This document shows, piece by piece, positions 16,716 through 25,865 of a DNA stretch of 64,000 nt. The position numbers were made by a program, and so were the translations under genes. Under the pieces are notes generated by a model, which was not told the origin of the DNA, did not search any database, and saw nothing but the letters and a program-made list of their open reading frames with translations. Source of the stretch: an uncultured Chloroflexota bacterium (GTDB taxonomy: Bacteria > Chloroflexota > Chloroflexia > Chloroflexales > Roseiflexaceae); assembly GCA_937876225.1 (NCBI GenBank), contig CALFIC010000198.1, forward strand, positions 9,814 through 73,813, read 5' to 3'. Each line of letters opens with the position of its first letter. Within the stretch, counting starts at the first letter, position 1.

Positions 16716-17728
16716 TCGCAGAACAACTTCAGGTCAATCAACCCCGCCGTACTGGCTGGATTGCCCGCTTGTATCAGCCACAAGCCATGGCGTGGCTCCT
16801 CGTACCAGGAAACATCTGGTTCCTGGCAGGCATTTACCTCGATGGTTGGGCCCACAATCATGGCAAAGTCGACAATACCTTTTTTACGCCGTGGCATGCG
16901 GTCTTTTATTCGGGGTATTTTGCATCAGCGCTGACATTGGCATTGGTAGTGCTTATTACCCATCTCAATGGCAAAATTTGGCAACGTGATTTACCCGCAT
17001 CGATTCGTACTGCGATTATCGCAGCCCCACTTTTTGCACTAGCGGGGATTGCAGATTTGTGGTGGCATACTACGTTTGGGTTCGAAGTCGGCATCGAACC
17101 ACTACTCAGCCCGCCCCACCTCGCATTGGCAAGCAGTATGTTTTTTGTGGTGGTCGCCAATGCCCGCAACGACAATCCGCAACAATCAGCCCTACAACGC
17201 ATCCCATTTGTGTTGAGTACCTTGGCAGGCTGGAGCGTGGTGACTTTCATGTTGCAATTCAATCACCCCTACGGGATTGTCTGGCCCGAAACGGTGCGCT
17301 CGGGTGATACCGGGGTGATGGTAGGCATCGTCGGGTTACTCGTCAATGCCATGATTACTGCCGGAGTAGCGCTCTGGATGCAACGCCAACGCATGCCATT
17401 TGGCGCACTCACGTTTGTGCTGGTAGCCAACGCCTTGTTGATTGCCTTGATGGGTGACGAATTTCGTTTTGGCTGGGGGGCACTGGCCACCGGTATCGTC
17501 TGCGAGCTCATCGCGTATGCGTTGCGCGCCCAATCGCTACAGCTCCGTCTGCGCGTCAGCGCCGTACTCGTGCCTACCGGTGTCTGTTTGGCATACTTTG
17601 GCGTTATCGCCGCCACGAGCGTGGTAATTTGGCCGATTCATATTTGGCTGGGGGTGAGTGTGTTAGCTGGGGTAGCTGGTTGGGGACTCATGATTGTAGC
17701 GCCACGTATCCATACGCACAACGCATAA
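16712..17728 (+). CDS. Conserved polytopic membrane protein with His-rich motifs (paralog B)
   Basis: This is a 338-residue membrane protein homologous along its length to the preceding gene. It adds an N-terminal extension of about 35 residues and then has DGWAHNHGKVDNTFFTPWHA, ADLWWHTTFGFE and LSPPHLALA in the same order. About eight hydrophobic segments are visible. Its ATG overlaps the TGA of paralog A by 4 nt. A strong terminator follows (17744-17785), so the pair is a self-contained two-gene operon. Function is unknown; a heterodimeric membrane complex with conserved His ligands is the simplest inference. Confidence 0.75.
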   Translation: MIAEQLQVNQPRRTGWIARLYQPQAMAWLLVPGNIWFLAGIYLDGWAHNHGKVDNTFFTPWHAVFYSGYFASALTLALVVLITHLNGKIWQRDLPASIRTAIIAAPLFALAGIADLWWHTTFGFEVGIEPLLSPPHLALASSMFFVVVANARNDNPQQSALQRIPFVLSTLAGWSVVTFMLQFNHPYGIVWPETVRSGDTGVMVGIVGLLVNAMITAGVALWMQRQRMPFGALTFVLVANALLIALMGDEFRFGWGALATGIVCELIAYALRAQSLQLRLRVSAVLVPTGVCLAYFGVIAATSVVIWPIHIWLGVSVLAGVAGWGLMIVAPRIHTHNA

Positions 17729-17743
17729 TTTCACGCCACAATC

Positions 17744-17785
17744 AGCGGTGGGACGCGGAATTAACCGCGTCCCACCGCTTTTTTT
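17744..17785 (+). terminator. Strong Rho-independent terminator
   Basis: A perfect 15-bp stem, AGCGGTGGGACGCGG / CCGCGTCCCACCGCT, with loop AATTAA is followed by a run of seven T residues. It ends the paralogous membrane-protein operon and also abuts the stop of the convergent hisB. Confidence 0.9.
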
Positions 17786-18377
17786 ATAACACACCTTTGG
17801 TACTAGGGACGGCATTACCTAGGCGGGGGTCGATACGGGTGGCAGCGTCGAGCGCCCGTCCAAACGCTTTAAACAATGCTTCAACTTTGTGGTGATCGTT
17901 TTTGCCATACATGATGCGACAATGAAGGTTCATGCGGGCATGGATGGCGATACTTTCGAATAAATGAAAAATTAAATCAGTGCCCAAATTCCCCACCCGT
18001 GGTGTCACGAATTCAGCATCAAACACCGCATAGGGACGCCCACCGAGGTCGACAGCGACAAACCCGAGTGATTCGTCCATCGGCACAAAACTATGGGCGG
18101 TGCGCACAATCCCGCGACGATCGGCTAATGCCAAATCCAACGCTTGGCCCAGACAAATACAGACGTCTTCGGCGGTGTGGTGGTCATCGACATGCAGGTC
18201 ACCAGTAGCATTGACGGTTATGTCAAACAACCCATGTTTGGCAAACAACGTCAGCATGTGGTCGAGGAAACCAATGCCGGTATGGGCGTCACAAAGCCCG
18301 GTACCATCGACATGCAACGTCAAGGTAATCGTGGTCTCGCCGGTGGTACGGGTAATCGTGGCATGGCGCGTAGTCAT
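17784..18377 (-). CDS. hisB: Imidazoleglycerol-phosphate dehydratase
   Basis: This is a 197-residue, full-length HisB of the monofunctional type. The metal-binding motifs [24 protein letters not shown] and the C-terminal [16 protein letters not shown] are intact. It dehydrates imidazoleglycerol phosphate to imidazoleacetol phosphate in histidine synthesis in the cytoplasm. No other his gene is in the window, so the pathway genes are scattered in this genome. It is 49 nt downstream of the penicillin-binding-protein gene on the same strand. A small hairpin CCCTG-n5-CAGGG (18392-18406) lies just upstream of its AGGAGTC ribosome-binding site. Confidence 0.95.
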   Translation of the reverse strand: MTTRHATITRTTGETTITLTLHVDGTGLCDAHTGIGFLDHMLTLFAKHGLFDITVNATGDLHVDDHHTAEDVCICLGQALDLALADRRGIVRTAHSFVPMDESLGFVAVDLGGRPYAVFDAEFVTPRVGNLGTDLIFHLFESIAIHARMNLHCRIMYGKNDHHKVEALFKAFGRALDAATRIDPRLGNAVPSTKGVL

Positions 18378-18426
18378 TACAGACTCCTTTTCCCTGTGAG
18401 TCAGGGTCTATATTTATTGAAAAAAC

Positions 18427-20154
18427 TCAGGGCGCAGGCGTGACAACCGGCATATCGGTAAATGCCGCGCGCAGGATTTGGCCGGCGAGGCTCGCGCCAA
18501 TGCCCGAGCCTTCGCCGCCGTTTTCGATCAACACGGCCACGGCAAAGCGGGGATTTTCGATGGGGGCGAGAGCCACAAACCAGGCATGGGTATTGGGGCC
18601 GCCATATTCGGCGGTCCCTGATTTACCCCCAATCGCAACCCCTGCGACGGTCTGCGCGGCTTTACCAAAACCATCAGTCACCGCAAAGCGCATGGCGTCA
18701 CGCAGAATCGTGGCGCTATGGTTCGAAATGGGACGGCCAACCGGAAAACTGGTGTGTTTGTATAATTCAGTACCATTGGCACGCACGACTCGTTCTACGA
18801 TATACGGACGCATCATGACACCGTTATTGCCGATGGTGGCAGCCACCATCGCCATTTGGAGCGGTGTGACTTGCAATTCACCTTGGCCATAGCCGGTATC
18901 GGCGAGGCCTGGCAAACGGGCGAGAAAGTTGTCGTTGTTATAAATCAAACTCGCAAGGGTCGGTAGATCGGTCATGGTAATCGCTTCACCGGGTTTGTCC
19001 GGCACGGCCAAACCAAATTTTTCGGCACCAGCCATCAAACGAAAGGAGCCGAGGCGCAAGGCGTATTGGGCAAAGGCCGTATTGCATGAAAAGCCAATCA
19101 CCGTGCGCAAACTGGCAGGATCACCGGTAAACCGCATCAAATTATGCACGGCATTGACAACCGGCGGAGCACCCGGCTCGACGTCGAGTTGCTCCGGGCA
19201 GGTGATGTCGTCTGGACGAGCCACGCCGGCGTTTTCGAGCGCAATCGAGGAAGTGACCAATTTGAATGTCGAGCCTGGCGGATAGCGGCCTTGGATAGCA
19301 CGATTCAATAACGGTTGATTATTGGCGGGGTCGAGTAGTCGTTGCCAGGCAGCATCCATGCGGGTTTGGTCAGCAAGGCGGTCTGCATCGAGATTACTCG
19401 TCAAATCGCTGGGATTATAGCTCGGGGTACTGACCATAGCAAGCACAGCACCGGTACTGGGATCGAGCACTATTCCCGCCCCAACGCGTCCTGCCAGAAT
19501 AGCAGCCACGTCTTGTTGCAAGGGGGCATCGATGGTCAATTCGAGATTGTCGCCTTTGGCTGGTTGGGCATTAACCATGCGCACAAAGCGTCCAATCACA
19601 TTGCGATCACCCGTCAGATAATCAGCATAACTTGCTTCAAGACCAGACACACCATACCGCGAATTCACGACGCCCAGTACCGGGGTAAACGCGCTCGGGT
19701 TATCGGTAGGGTAGCGTCGAGCAGTCCGCCCATCAGCACCCACAATCGTATCGGTCAATATTATTTTGTTGCGATCACTGATTGATCCGCGGAATGTTCG
19801 TGAGGTCAGCATCAACGTCCGTACATTACTCGACGTTTCCCCGGTACTTTGATTGACTACCACCCGGTCAGCCAAATATTGTGACCAAATCACCTGATTG
19901 CGCAGGAGTTGAAGGGAGAGCATGCCAAAGCCGATCGCAATGATAATCGTTAACGACTGTAGTGAACGTTGTGTATCGTTGACCCGCAAGAGTAACGGGA
20001 TTTCTCCAAGTCCAAGGATGGCCACAGGGATAGCCGCCAGCCACAAACAGAGCAACCACTCTGATTCGTGTTCGGGTGGACGTGACATCCCAAATACCAG
20101 CAAACCAATCGCGCTAAACAACAATATCCGTTGCATGACAAAACGAGTCATCAT
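18427..20154 (-). CDS. Class B penicillin-binding protein (transpeptidase) with extra N-terminal membrane segments
   Basis: This is a 575-residue peptidoglycan transpeptidase. Two hydrophobic segments (residues 9-23 and 33-56) precede the usual signal-anchor helix (about 68-85), giving three membrane spans instead of one. The dimerisation domain spans roughly 110-210. The penicillin-binding domain has SxxK at Ser295-Lys298 (GSTFK), the SCN triad at 356-358 and KSG at 511-513 (GGKSGTAE). It cross-links septal or lateral cell wall on the outer face. Its start overlaps the stop of the upstream kinase-like gene. Like FtsI/PbpA it lacks a glycosyltransferase domain; which of the two roles it plays is unclear. 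Confidence 0.88.
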   Translation of the reverse strand: MMTRFVMQRILLFSAIGLLVFGMSRPPEHESEWLLCLWLAAIPVAILGLGEIPLLLRVNDTQRSLQSLTIIIAIGFGMLSLQLLRNQVIWSQYLADRVVVNQSTGETSSNVRTLMLTSRTFRGSISDRNKIILTDTIVGADGRTARRYPTDNPSAFTPVLGVVNSRYGVSGLEASYADYLTGDRNVIGRFVRMVNAQPAKGDNLELTIDAPLQQDVAAILAGRVGAGIVLDPSTGAVLAMVSTPSYNPSDLTSNLDADRLADQTRMDAAWQRLLDPANNQPLLNRAIQGRYPPGSTFKLVTSSIALENAGVARPDDITCPEQLDVEPGAPPVVNAVHNLMRFTGDPASLRTVIGFSCNTAFAQYALRLGSFRLMAGAEKFGLAVPDKPGEAITMTDLPTLASLIYNNDNFLARLPGLADTGYGQGELQVTPLQMAMVAATIGNNGVMMRPYIVERVVRANGTELYKHTSFPVGRPISNHSATILRDAMRFAVTDGFGKAAQTVAGVAIGGKSGTAEYGGPNTHAWFVALAPIENPRFAVAVLIENGGEGSGIGASLAGQILRAAFTDMPVVTPAP

Positions 20155-21239
20155 AATAGCACCTGTACGACCAACGGCAAACCTACTCGTACCGCCACGC
20201 CGGCGGGGGTATGATTAAATACCTCGAGTCGCCCGCCAATCTCACTGGTACGATACATCAAGGCCTGCAATGAATGCAATCCTGCACGATGAATCCCAGT
20301 CACTGGCAGTCCTTGGCCGTCATCATGAATCAATACTGTCAATGCCCGCGGGTCATAACGAAGCATCACTACTACTTCATTGGCGTTGGTATGTTGGGAG
20401 ATATTCAGTAGAGATTCAATGGCAATTCGGCGCAGTAAGGGCAGATAAATTTCTGGTAATTCTTGTGGGCGCCCTAATACTGCAAATCGGGTCGCGATTA
20501 ATGTATGGCGTTCGAAGCGATTTACAAGTTCAGGTAAAATCTCCGATACGTCATCAGTCATTGGCAACGGCTGATTTAATGCGACGCGCAACGCCTCAGT
20601 GCGGGCTGAGACATCGGTAATGCGCGTTGTCAACTTCCGTCCCGGGCGCCGAGGGGATTCAGTGCGCGTAGCCCACAATCGATCAAACAACGCCGGCGCA
20701 GGCGGAATAAATGTTGACCACGCCGGCGGCGCGATAATCGGCAATGCCATTTGAATTCGGGGAATAATTTGAGGAATCCCTGCACCAATCAACGCTGGTG
20801 CCACCACAACCACCACCCAGCGTAGCCACATATGTGGCAAATTACTCGTAAACGACACGTCGAGCGAATACATCAACGCCAAAATCAATGCCGAGCAGAG
20901 TAATCCCGCCATCGCCCCACCCCGCCAGCCACTTACCAATGCCGGCAACACTAATACCGCACAGGCATAACACAAAAAAGGACTATTCCAGGGGTCACTA
21001 CCCACCACCACAATCGCAGCCAAAAACAGGTCGAATCCCATCAGCCATGGTTGTCGCACTGCGCCACGGACGACCGGTTGGACAGTGATTGTGAGTGCGG
21101 TAGTCAACAATACCAGTGCAATCCAGACACCCCACATATCGACGGCACGTTGTTGCCAAAACAACAAGGCTGCAGTACAGAGCAGTCCAGTCCACCGACT
21201 AAATACGATGACCGCATGATTCGAAAGTGGCAATTGCAT
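20151..21239 (-). CDS. Sensor-kinase-like membrane protein with HATPase domain, no obvious phospho-acceptor His
   Basis: This is a 362-residue protein with about five or six N-terminal membrane segments (to about residue 165) and a C-terminal GHKL ATPase domain of the NarL/DesK type. The N box is ESLLNISQHTNANEVVV, and the G1 region is HDDGQGLPVTG followed by GLHSL. The dimerisation region before it lacks the ExxRIAREIHD-type motif holding the phosphorylated His. It may therefore be an ATP-binding regulator rather than a classical kinase. No response regulator gene is adjacent. ATG 21239 is preferred to 21272 because the latter lies inside a terminator hairpin. The stop overlaps the penicillin-binding-protein start, which suggests a cell-wall sensing role. 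Confidence 0.7.
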   Translation of the reverse strand: MQLPLSNHAVIVFSRWTGLLCTAALLFWQQRAVDMWGVWIALVLLTTALTITVQPVVRGAVRQPWLMGFDLFLAAIVVVGSDPWNSPFLCYACAVLVLPALVSGWRGGAMAGLLCSALILALMYSLDVSFTSNLPHMWLRWVVVVVAPALIGAGIPQIIPRIQMALPIIAPPAWSTFIPPAPALFDRLWATRTESPRRPGRKLTTRITDVSARTEALRVALNQPLPMTDDVSEILPELVNRFERHTLIATRFAVLGRPQELPEIYLPLLRRIAIESLLNISQHTNANEVVVMLRYDPRALTVLIHDDGQGLPVTGIHRAGLHSLQALMYRTSEIGGRLEVFNHTPAGVAVRVGLPLVVQVLL

Positions 21240-21258
21240 GACAACGATACTCCAAAAC

Positions 21259-21286
21259 ACCCATAGGGGCATAGACCCCTATGGGT
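21259..21286 (-). terminator. Terminator after glycosidase-like lipoprotein gene
   Basis: The inverted repeat CCCATAGGGG / CCCCTATGGG with a short loop is followed on the minus strand by GTGTTTTGG. It lies 22 nt past the stop at 21308 and separates that gene from the kinase-like gene downstream. Confidence 0.65.
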
Positions 21287-21307
21287 TGGATGAACCAATG
21301 ATCTCAA

Positions 21308-23353
21308 CTATGGAGTCAATGCCTCATAGGTGTAGGTATTATCTGAACTATAGAGTTGCCAGCCAGCGCCGGTTTTGGCGTCAGCAACAGCTTTGATTTG
21401 GGCCTTGAGCTCGGGTGCACCATACTGCACAATCATATTGTCGGGCACCCACACCAACGTGAAATCTTGGAGCCAGGGACGAAGGCGGGCACGGGTATCA
21501 GGAATTTGTTTGAGGCCTAATTGCATGGTGCCCAAAATCACATCGTATGGGTGTGATGCCGGGTTATCAAAACCCATGTAGCCCGCACCATAGTGCGAAG
21601 GGTAGACCATCGGACAGACATAGTCGGTGGTTTCGGCCATAATCGGCAAGCTCTGACCGATCATACCCATCGGCCCTTCGGTGGTAAACCCAAAGACGTC
21701 AACTGACAAAAATGCCCCGGCCGCATTGATTTTTGGTTGGGCGCGATTCAGGACTTTTTTGATGTTATCAAAACGTTGCTCACTCGTCACATCTTCTTTT
21801 GACAATTTCAAACGTTGCGCATCATTCGCGCCAAATTCCAATGACGGGAAGCGGATGTAGTCAAAGTTGATTTCGTCAAACCCTGCTAACGCAGCTTCTT
21901 CGGACAAGGCGATATTGTAATCCCACACATTCTCGTTGAAGGGATCGAGCCAGGCATACTTAATCGTCGCAGTAGGATAATCATAAAAAATCCCACCCTT
22001 GATACGATCTTGGGCAGCCCATTCGGGTTTGGCTTCGGCCAAGACATTGTCATGGCTAAACATGTGCACCCGGGCGATGGTATAAATATTGCGTTTCTTG
22101 GCTTCGGCCAACAAGGCATGGATGTCGTAATGTGGTTTCGACAAGCCGAGTTCTTTGACGAGTGGTACTTGCGAATCATAGTAAACCAACCCTAAATCAT
22201 CACGCAGGTCTGATTTGAGGTCAATGACGATAGCATTGAGTTCAGTGTCGTCAATGTGTTGGAAGAATTTTTGCATTAATTCAGTATTTGACGCCACTGC
22301 CGCCGTTACATACAACGCTTTGGGTTCAAACGGCTCGAGTTTGAATTCACTGGGAATGGCACCTGGTTTAATCGGCAACACCAATTTGCGATAGCCGGGA
22401 GCCAGCACTTGCACAAAACCAGTCTCTGGGACACCTTTGAGGGTAAATACCCCATCGGTGCCATCAATTCGCACGGTCGCTTGGGCTGATTTGGCCATAT
22501 CGTCGGTAGCAATAATCGTGGCATGACGCACTGGTGCACCGTCAGCACTGCTCACGATGGTGCCTTTGAGCACGTCGGGGCGGAGGGTTACATCGATGGT
22601 CGCAGTTGTGCTCGCGTCGATTTTTTGGGTAGCATACCCTTCCAAGCTGTAATTCACGTCAGCGCGGGCCACGACGTTTTTGAGTTGATAGGCACCCTTG
22701 GCATCGGTTTGCCCCGTCACATCGCCTGCCGTAATCACGACGCCACTCAATGGTTCGTTGCTATATTGGTCTTTGATGGTACCGCTCAAATTGCCATTGG
22801 CGAGGGTGATATCTTGTTGCGTCGTTTTGCTAATCGGCGCCGAAAAAGACACATACTCGGGGTATGTCGCATTAAGTGTGAATGATTCGGGGACCCCTTG
22901 CAAAACGTATTGTCCATCAGCACCAGTCGTCATCGAAATCGTAGCGCTGGCCTTGACGACTACTCCCGCCAAAGGTTTTTTGGTCCAAGCATCATTAATT
23001 ACACCACGAATGACATTTGGGCGGAGCACCATGTCGATTTTGGTGTCAGCGGCAGTAAGGGTGTCTGGCCATTTACGTTCGGCAAACTTGATAGTGACGG
23101 CTTCATAATCAGCACTCGTCACTTGAAATTCCCCTGTACGTTGCCAGCGTTCAATGCTATATGCCCCTTTGGCATCAGTCATCGCTTTGGCACTACCGAC
23201 TTGAACCACAGCAGAGCCCACCGGTTTGCCAGTATAGGCATCAGTAACGGTACCGGTAAGCGGAATTGTTTCGCTGCCACAGGCCACTACCACAAATAAA
23301 CTCAAGACAAACACCCACACACGCCAATTCGACAATTGCAACAATATACGCAT
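21308..23353 (-). CDS. Lipoprotein with four carboxypeptidase-regulatory-like repeats and a glycosidase-like TIM barrel
   Basis: This is a 681-residue surface lipoprotein. The signal peptide ends with a lipobox VVVACGS. Four domains of about 75-80 residues follow, each with a G-x-V/I-x-D-x(4)-P-x(3)-A/V-x-V pattern (for example TGTVTDAYTGKPVGSAVV), matching carboxypeptidase regulatory-like beta-sandwiches. The C-terminal 330 residues resemble the DUF4015 putative glycosyl hydrolase: strands with NAIVIDLK, YTIARVHMF and FDEINFDYIRFPS carry the acidic residues expected at a glycosidase site. It probably binds and cuts an extracellular polysaccharide. ATG 23353 is chosen because GGAGG lies 6 nt before it and abuts the ATG at 23359. 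Confidence 0.82.
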   Translation of the reverse strand: MRILLQLSNWRVWVFVLSLFVVVACGSETIPLTGTVTDAYTGKPVGSAVVQVGSAKAMTDAKGAYSIERWQRTGEFQVTSADYEAVTIKFAERKWPDTLTAADTKIDMVLRPNVIRGVINDAWTKKPLAGVVVKASATISMTTGADGQYVLQGVPESFTLNATYPEYVSFSAPISKTTQQDITLANGNLSGTIKDQYSNEPLSGVVITAGDVTGQTDAKGAYQLKNVVARADVNYSLEGYATQKIDASTTATIDVTLRPDVLKGTIVSSADGAPVRHATIIATDDMAKSAQATVRIDGTDGVFTLKGVPETGFVQVLAPGYRKLVLPIKPGAIPSEFKLEPFEPKALYVTAAVASNTELMQKFFQHIDDTELNAIVIDLKSDLRDDLGLVYYDSQVPLVKELGLSKPHYDIHALLAEAKKRNIYTIARVHMFSHDNVLAEAKPEWAAQDRIKGGIFYDYPTATIKYAWLDPFNENVWDYNIALSEEAALAGFDEINFDYIRFPSLEFGANDAQRLKLSKEDVTSEQRFDNIKKVLNRAQPKINAAGAFLSVDVFGFTTEGPMGMIGQSLPIMAETTDYVCPMVYPSHYGAGYMGFDNPASHPYDVILGTMQLGLKQIPDTRARLRPWLQDFTLVWVPDNMIVQYGAPELKAQIKAVADAKTGAGWQLYSSDNTYTYEALTP

Positions 23354-23428
23354 GAGCATCCTCCAGCTTCATTGGTAATAAATCGTGCTACTATGAGCAC
23401 GATATAATGCATGATTACTTATATTGGC

Positions 23429-23490
23429 ACCACACAGTGGTACACATACTACATATGATAATTGTATAGTATGTGGTGTGTCAATTATAG
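23429..23490. promoter_or_regulatory. Divergent promoter region with nested inverted repeats
   Basis: For the plus strand TTGTAT (23462-23467), 17 nt and TTATAG (23485-23490) form a promoter for the FAD oxidase. Two symmetric elements lie over it: ACCAC-ACA-GTGGT at 23429-23441, and CACATACTA / TAGTATGTG at 23443-23451 and 23467-23475, which overlaps the -35. They sit between the divergent lipoprotein and oxidase genes and could bind a shared regulator. Confidence 0.5.
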
Positions 23491-23537
23491 GAAATTCCTG
23501 AATAGCCGTGCATGTTTTGCAAAGAGAGGAAACGCAC

Positions 23538-24782
23538 ATGACCATCGATCGCTCACGTGAAGGCAACCGCTCGTACTGGCAAGAAACCTTTGATCTCACC
23601 ATGCCCAGTGCACCACTGCCAGCCCGCACTAGCCACGTCGTGGTAGGCGGGGGGATTGTTGGTTCTGCCACAGCTTATTTTTTAGCCAAAGCCGGACACA
23701 ATGTGGTGCTGATTGAACGAGTCCATCCCGCCCATGGCGCCACCGGGCGCAACGGCGGGTTCATCGGCACCGGCCCCGCCGAAGGCTACGCCGGTGCCCA
23801 GGCCCGGCTTGGCGCCGCACCTGCCCAACAAATCTATGAACTCACGGTACAAAACGGCAAATTGGCCCGCCAAATCATGCGCGAAGAAGGCTTTGACTGC
23901 CACTTCCGTGAACCAGGCACATTCAATTTGTCGTTGTCAGCCGAAGATCATCAAGCCGCCAAACGTGGTGTGGCCGCATTGAATGCCGATGGCTATGGTG
24001 GTGAAGTGCTCGACCGCGCCCAACTCCAAGCCATGATCAACACGCCGCTCGGTGAAGAAATCGTCGGCGCCTCATACAAAGCGGGCAACGCCTTGATTCA
24101 CTCGGGTCGCCTCGTACGCGGGGTCGTCGAAGCCGCCATCAAGCATGGAGCCACCCTATGTATCGCCACTGTCGAACGGATCGACTACAGTAATGGCGAC
24201 CCCGTCGTGGTCACCGATAAGGGCAATATTAGCGCCCAGTCCGTTGTCCTCGGGCTCAACGCCTGGAGCCGCCAATTGGCACCAGCCCTGAACGGCATCA
24301 TCACCCCGGTACGTGGCCAGATTTTGTCGACCGCGCCAACTACGCCGGTCTTTAGCCAAGGGATGGGCACCGATATCACTCCTACGGGTGAATATTGGCA
24401 ACAAACCCTCGATGGCTCAATCGTGTTGGGGGGGTGTCGTGCCGTCGCTGCCAATAGCGACGTTAATTTGTACGACATCGGCATCACCGACGATGTCCAA
24501 GGGGCGCTCGACAACGTGTTGCCGCGACTCTTCCCCAAATTAGCTGGCTTGCCGATTACCCGTCGCTGGGCCGGGTTGATGGGCTTTACCCCTGACTACG
24601 TCCCCGTCGTCGATGCCATGCCTGGTATGCCTGGGGTCTGGGCCGGCGGTGGGTTTTGTGGATCAGGCATGCCGTTTGGGTTTGTGGTGGGCAAATACCT
24701 CGCCCAAGCCGCCGTCACCATGCAAACTCCTAGCGAAATCGCGCCGCTGTCGATTCATCGCCCCACCCTGCAATCACACTAA
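23538..24782 (+). CDS. FAD-dependent oxidoreductase, glycine/D-amino-acid oxidase family
   Basis: This is a 414-residue DAO-family flavoenzyme. The Rossmann dinucleotide-binding motif is VVVGGGIVGSATAYFL (about residues 32-47), followed by LIERVHPAHGATGRNGGF, the segment that contacts FAD and the substrate. The C-terminal part has GLMGFTPDYVPVV and GGGFCGSGMPF, typical of sarcosine/glycine-oxidase relatives. It would oxidise an amine or amino acid with FAD, probably in the cytoplasm. ATG 23538 is chosen over the GTG at 23508 because AGAGGA lies just upstream. It is monocistronic, with its own promoter and a strong terminator at 24787-24826. The substrate is unknown. Confidence 0.85.
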   Translation: MTIDRSREGNRSYWQETFDLTMPSAPLPARTSHVVVGGGIVGSATAYFLAKAGHNVVLIERVHPAHGATGRNGGFIGTGPAEGYAGAQARLGAAPAQQIYELTVQNGKLARQIMREEGFDCHFREPGTFNLSLSAEDHQAAKRGVAALNADGYGGEVLDRAQLQAMINTPLGEEIVGASYKAGNALIHSGRLVRGVVEAAIKHGATLCIATVERIDYSNGDPVVVTDKGNISAQSVVLGLNAWSRQLAPALNGIITPVRGQILSTAPTTPVFSQGMGTDITPTGEYWQQTLDGSIVLGGCRAVAANSDVNLYDIGITDDVQGALDNVLPRLFPKLAGLPITRRWAGLMGFTPDYVPVVDAMPGMPGVWAGGGFCGSGMPFGFVVGKYLAQAAVTMQTPSEIAPLSIHRPTLQSH

Positions 24783-24786
24783 TCAA

Positions 24787-24826
24787 AAAATCCCCTCGTG
24801 GCATGTATTTGCCACGAGGGGATTTT
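24787..24826. terminator. Bidirectional Rho-independent terminator
   Basis: A perfect 16-bp stem AAAATCCCCTCGTGGC / GCCACGAGGGGATTTT with an 8-nt loop lies between the FAD oxidase and the convergent lactonase gene. It has T residues on one side and A residues on the other, so it works in both directions. Confidence 0.85.
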
Positions 24827-24842
24827 GCGTACTCTACGTTTT

Positions 24843-25703
24843 TTAGAAGCCCAACCGATAGACACGCCGGGCATTGTCAACCCACAATTTGCGTTTGGCT
24901 TTGTCGCTCAGTGACGCAGTCAAGGCATCAACCGTCTGCACCCATTCAGTATAATTGGTGGATTGCAACGATACCGGCCAGTCGCCACCAAACATAACTC
25001 GGTCTTCGCCAAACACCGCAATGACATGATCCATATACGGCACTAAGTCTTCGGGTTGCCAAGCGGCATGATCGGCTTCGGTGGTCATGCCACTGATTTT
25101 ACAGACCACATTGGGTAATTTGGCCATTTCGGTCATTTGTTGGCGCCATGGATCAAGGCGATGCCCTTTGATGTCGGGTTTGGCCACATGATCGAGGATA
25201 AATTGTACCTGAGGGACTTTTTTGACGAGCTCGATAGCGGCAGCAAGTTGATGATGAAAAATACAAATATCGAAGCTCAAGCCGTATTCGGCGAGTAATT
25301 CGACTCCCCGCACCACATTCGGACGGATAGCAAAATTGGCATCTGATTCGCCTTGAAACAAACGGCGCACCCCTTTGATGCGCGGGCCAATCGCCGTCAA
25401 TGCCGAATAATACGCTCGCGTCTGTTCGCCAAATTCGACCGGTGCCGCAGCCACGATGCCTTTGAGTTTGGGCAGTTGGCGGGCCACGGTGTTGATGTAT
25501 TGGGCTTCGAGTAGGCTATATTGTGGTTCGACGGCAACTTCAACATAGACCATTGCTTCAACGGCAACGTCACGCGTATGATGGGTGAATTCTTCACCCA
25601 TAAATCGGGCGTTAATAATCGTGTTGTTATCAAGCCACGACATTCGCAAATACTGCGGATCCCATAGATGCACATGTGTATCAACAATCGCAAAATTCGG
25701 CAT
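24843..25703 (-). CDS. Amidohydrolase, L-fuconolactonase / rhamnonolactonase type
   Basis: This is a 286-residue metal-dependent lactonase of the amidohydrolase-2 group (COG3618-like). The start of the TIM barrel has VDTHVHLWDP, the middle has FILDHVAKPDI, and the end has MFGGDWPVS, all expected metal or substrate positions. Family members open the sugar-acid lactone (L-fucono-1,5-lactone or L-rhamnono-lactone) to the acid. The match to an L-fuconate dehydratase-like gene two genes upstream supports an oxidative L-fucose or related pathway. ATG 25701-25703 is preferred because AAGGGGCAC precedes it, although the frame is open to 25805. A bidirectional terminator follows. Confidence 0.82.
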   Translation of the reverse strand: MPNFAIVDTHVHLWDPQYLRMSWLDNNTIINARFMGEEFTHHTRDVAVEAMVYVEVAVEPQYSLLEAQYINTVARQLPKLKGIVAAAPVEFGEQTRAYYSALTAIGPRIKGVRRLFQGESDANFAIRPNVVRGVELLAEYGLSFDICIFHHQLAAAIELVKKVPQVQFILDHVAKPDIKGHRLDPWRQQMTEMAKLPNVVCKISGMTTEADHAAWQPEDLVPYMDHVIAVFGEDRVMFGGDWPVSLQSTNYTEWVQTVDALTASLSDKAKRKLWVDNARRVYRLGF

Positions 25704-25865
25704 ATTGTGCCCCTTAATTTTTTGTACAAACAGAACAGTATCGCCCATCATAGCGATGGAAGAATCTATTGTCAATACAAACTCAGATAAACAACCCCTC
25801 GTCATTTCATCTTTATTATCGAAGATTTCAGCTGCCGATTGAGCGTAAAATATGACGAAAAGGTG

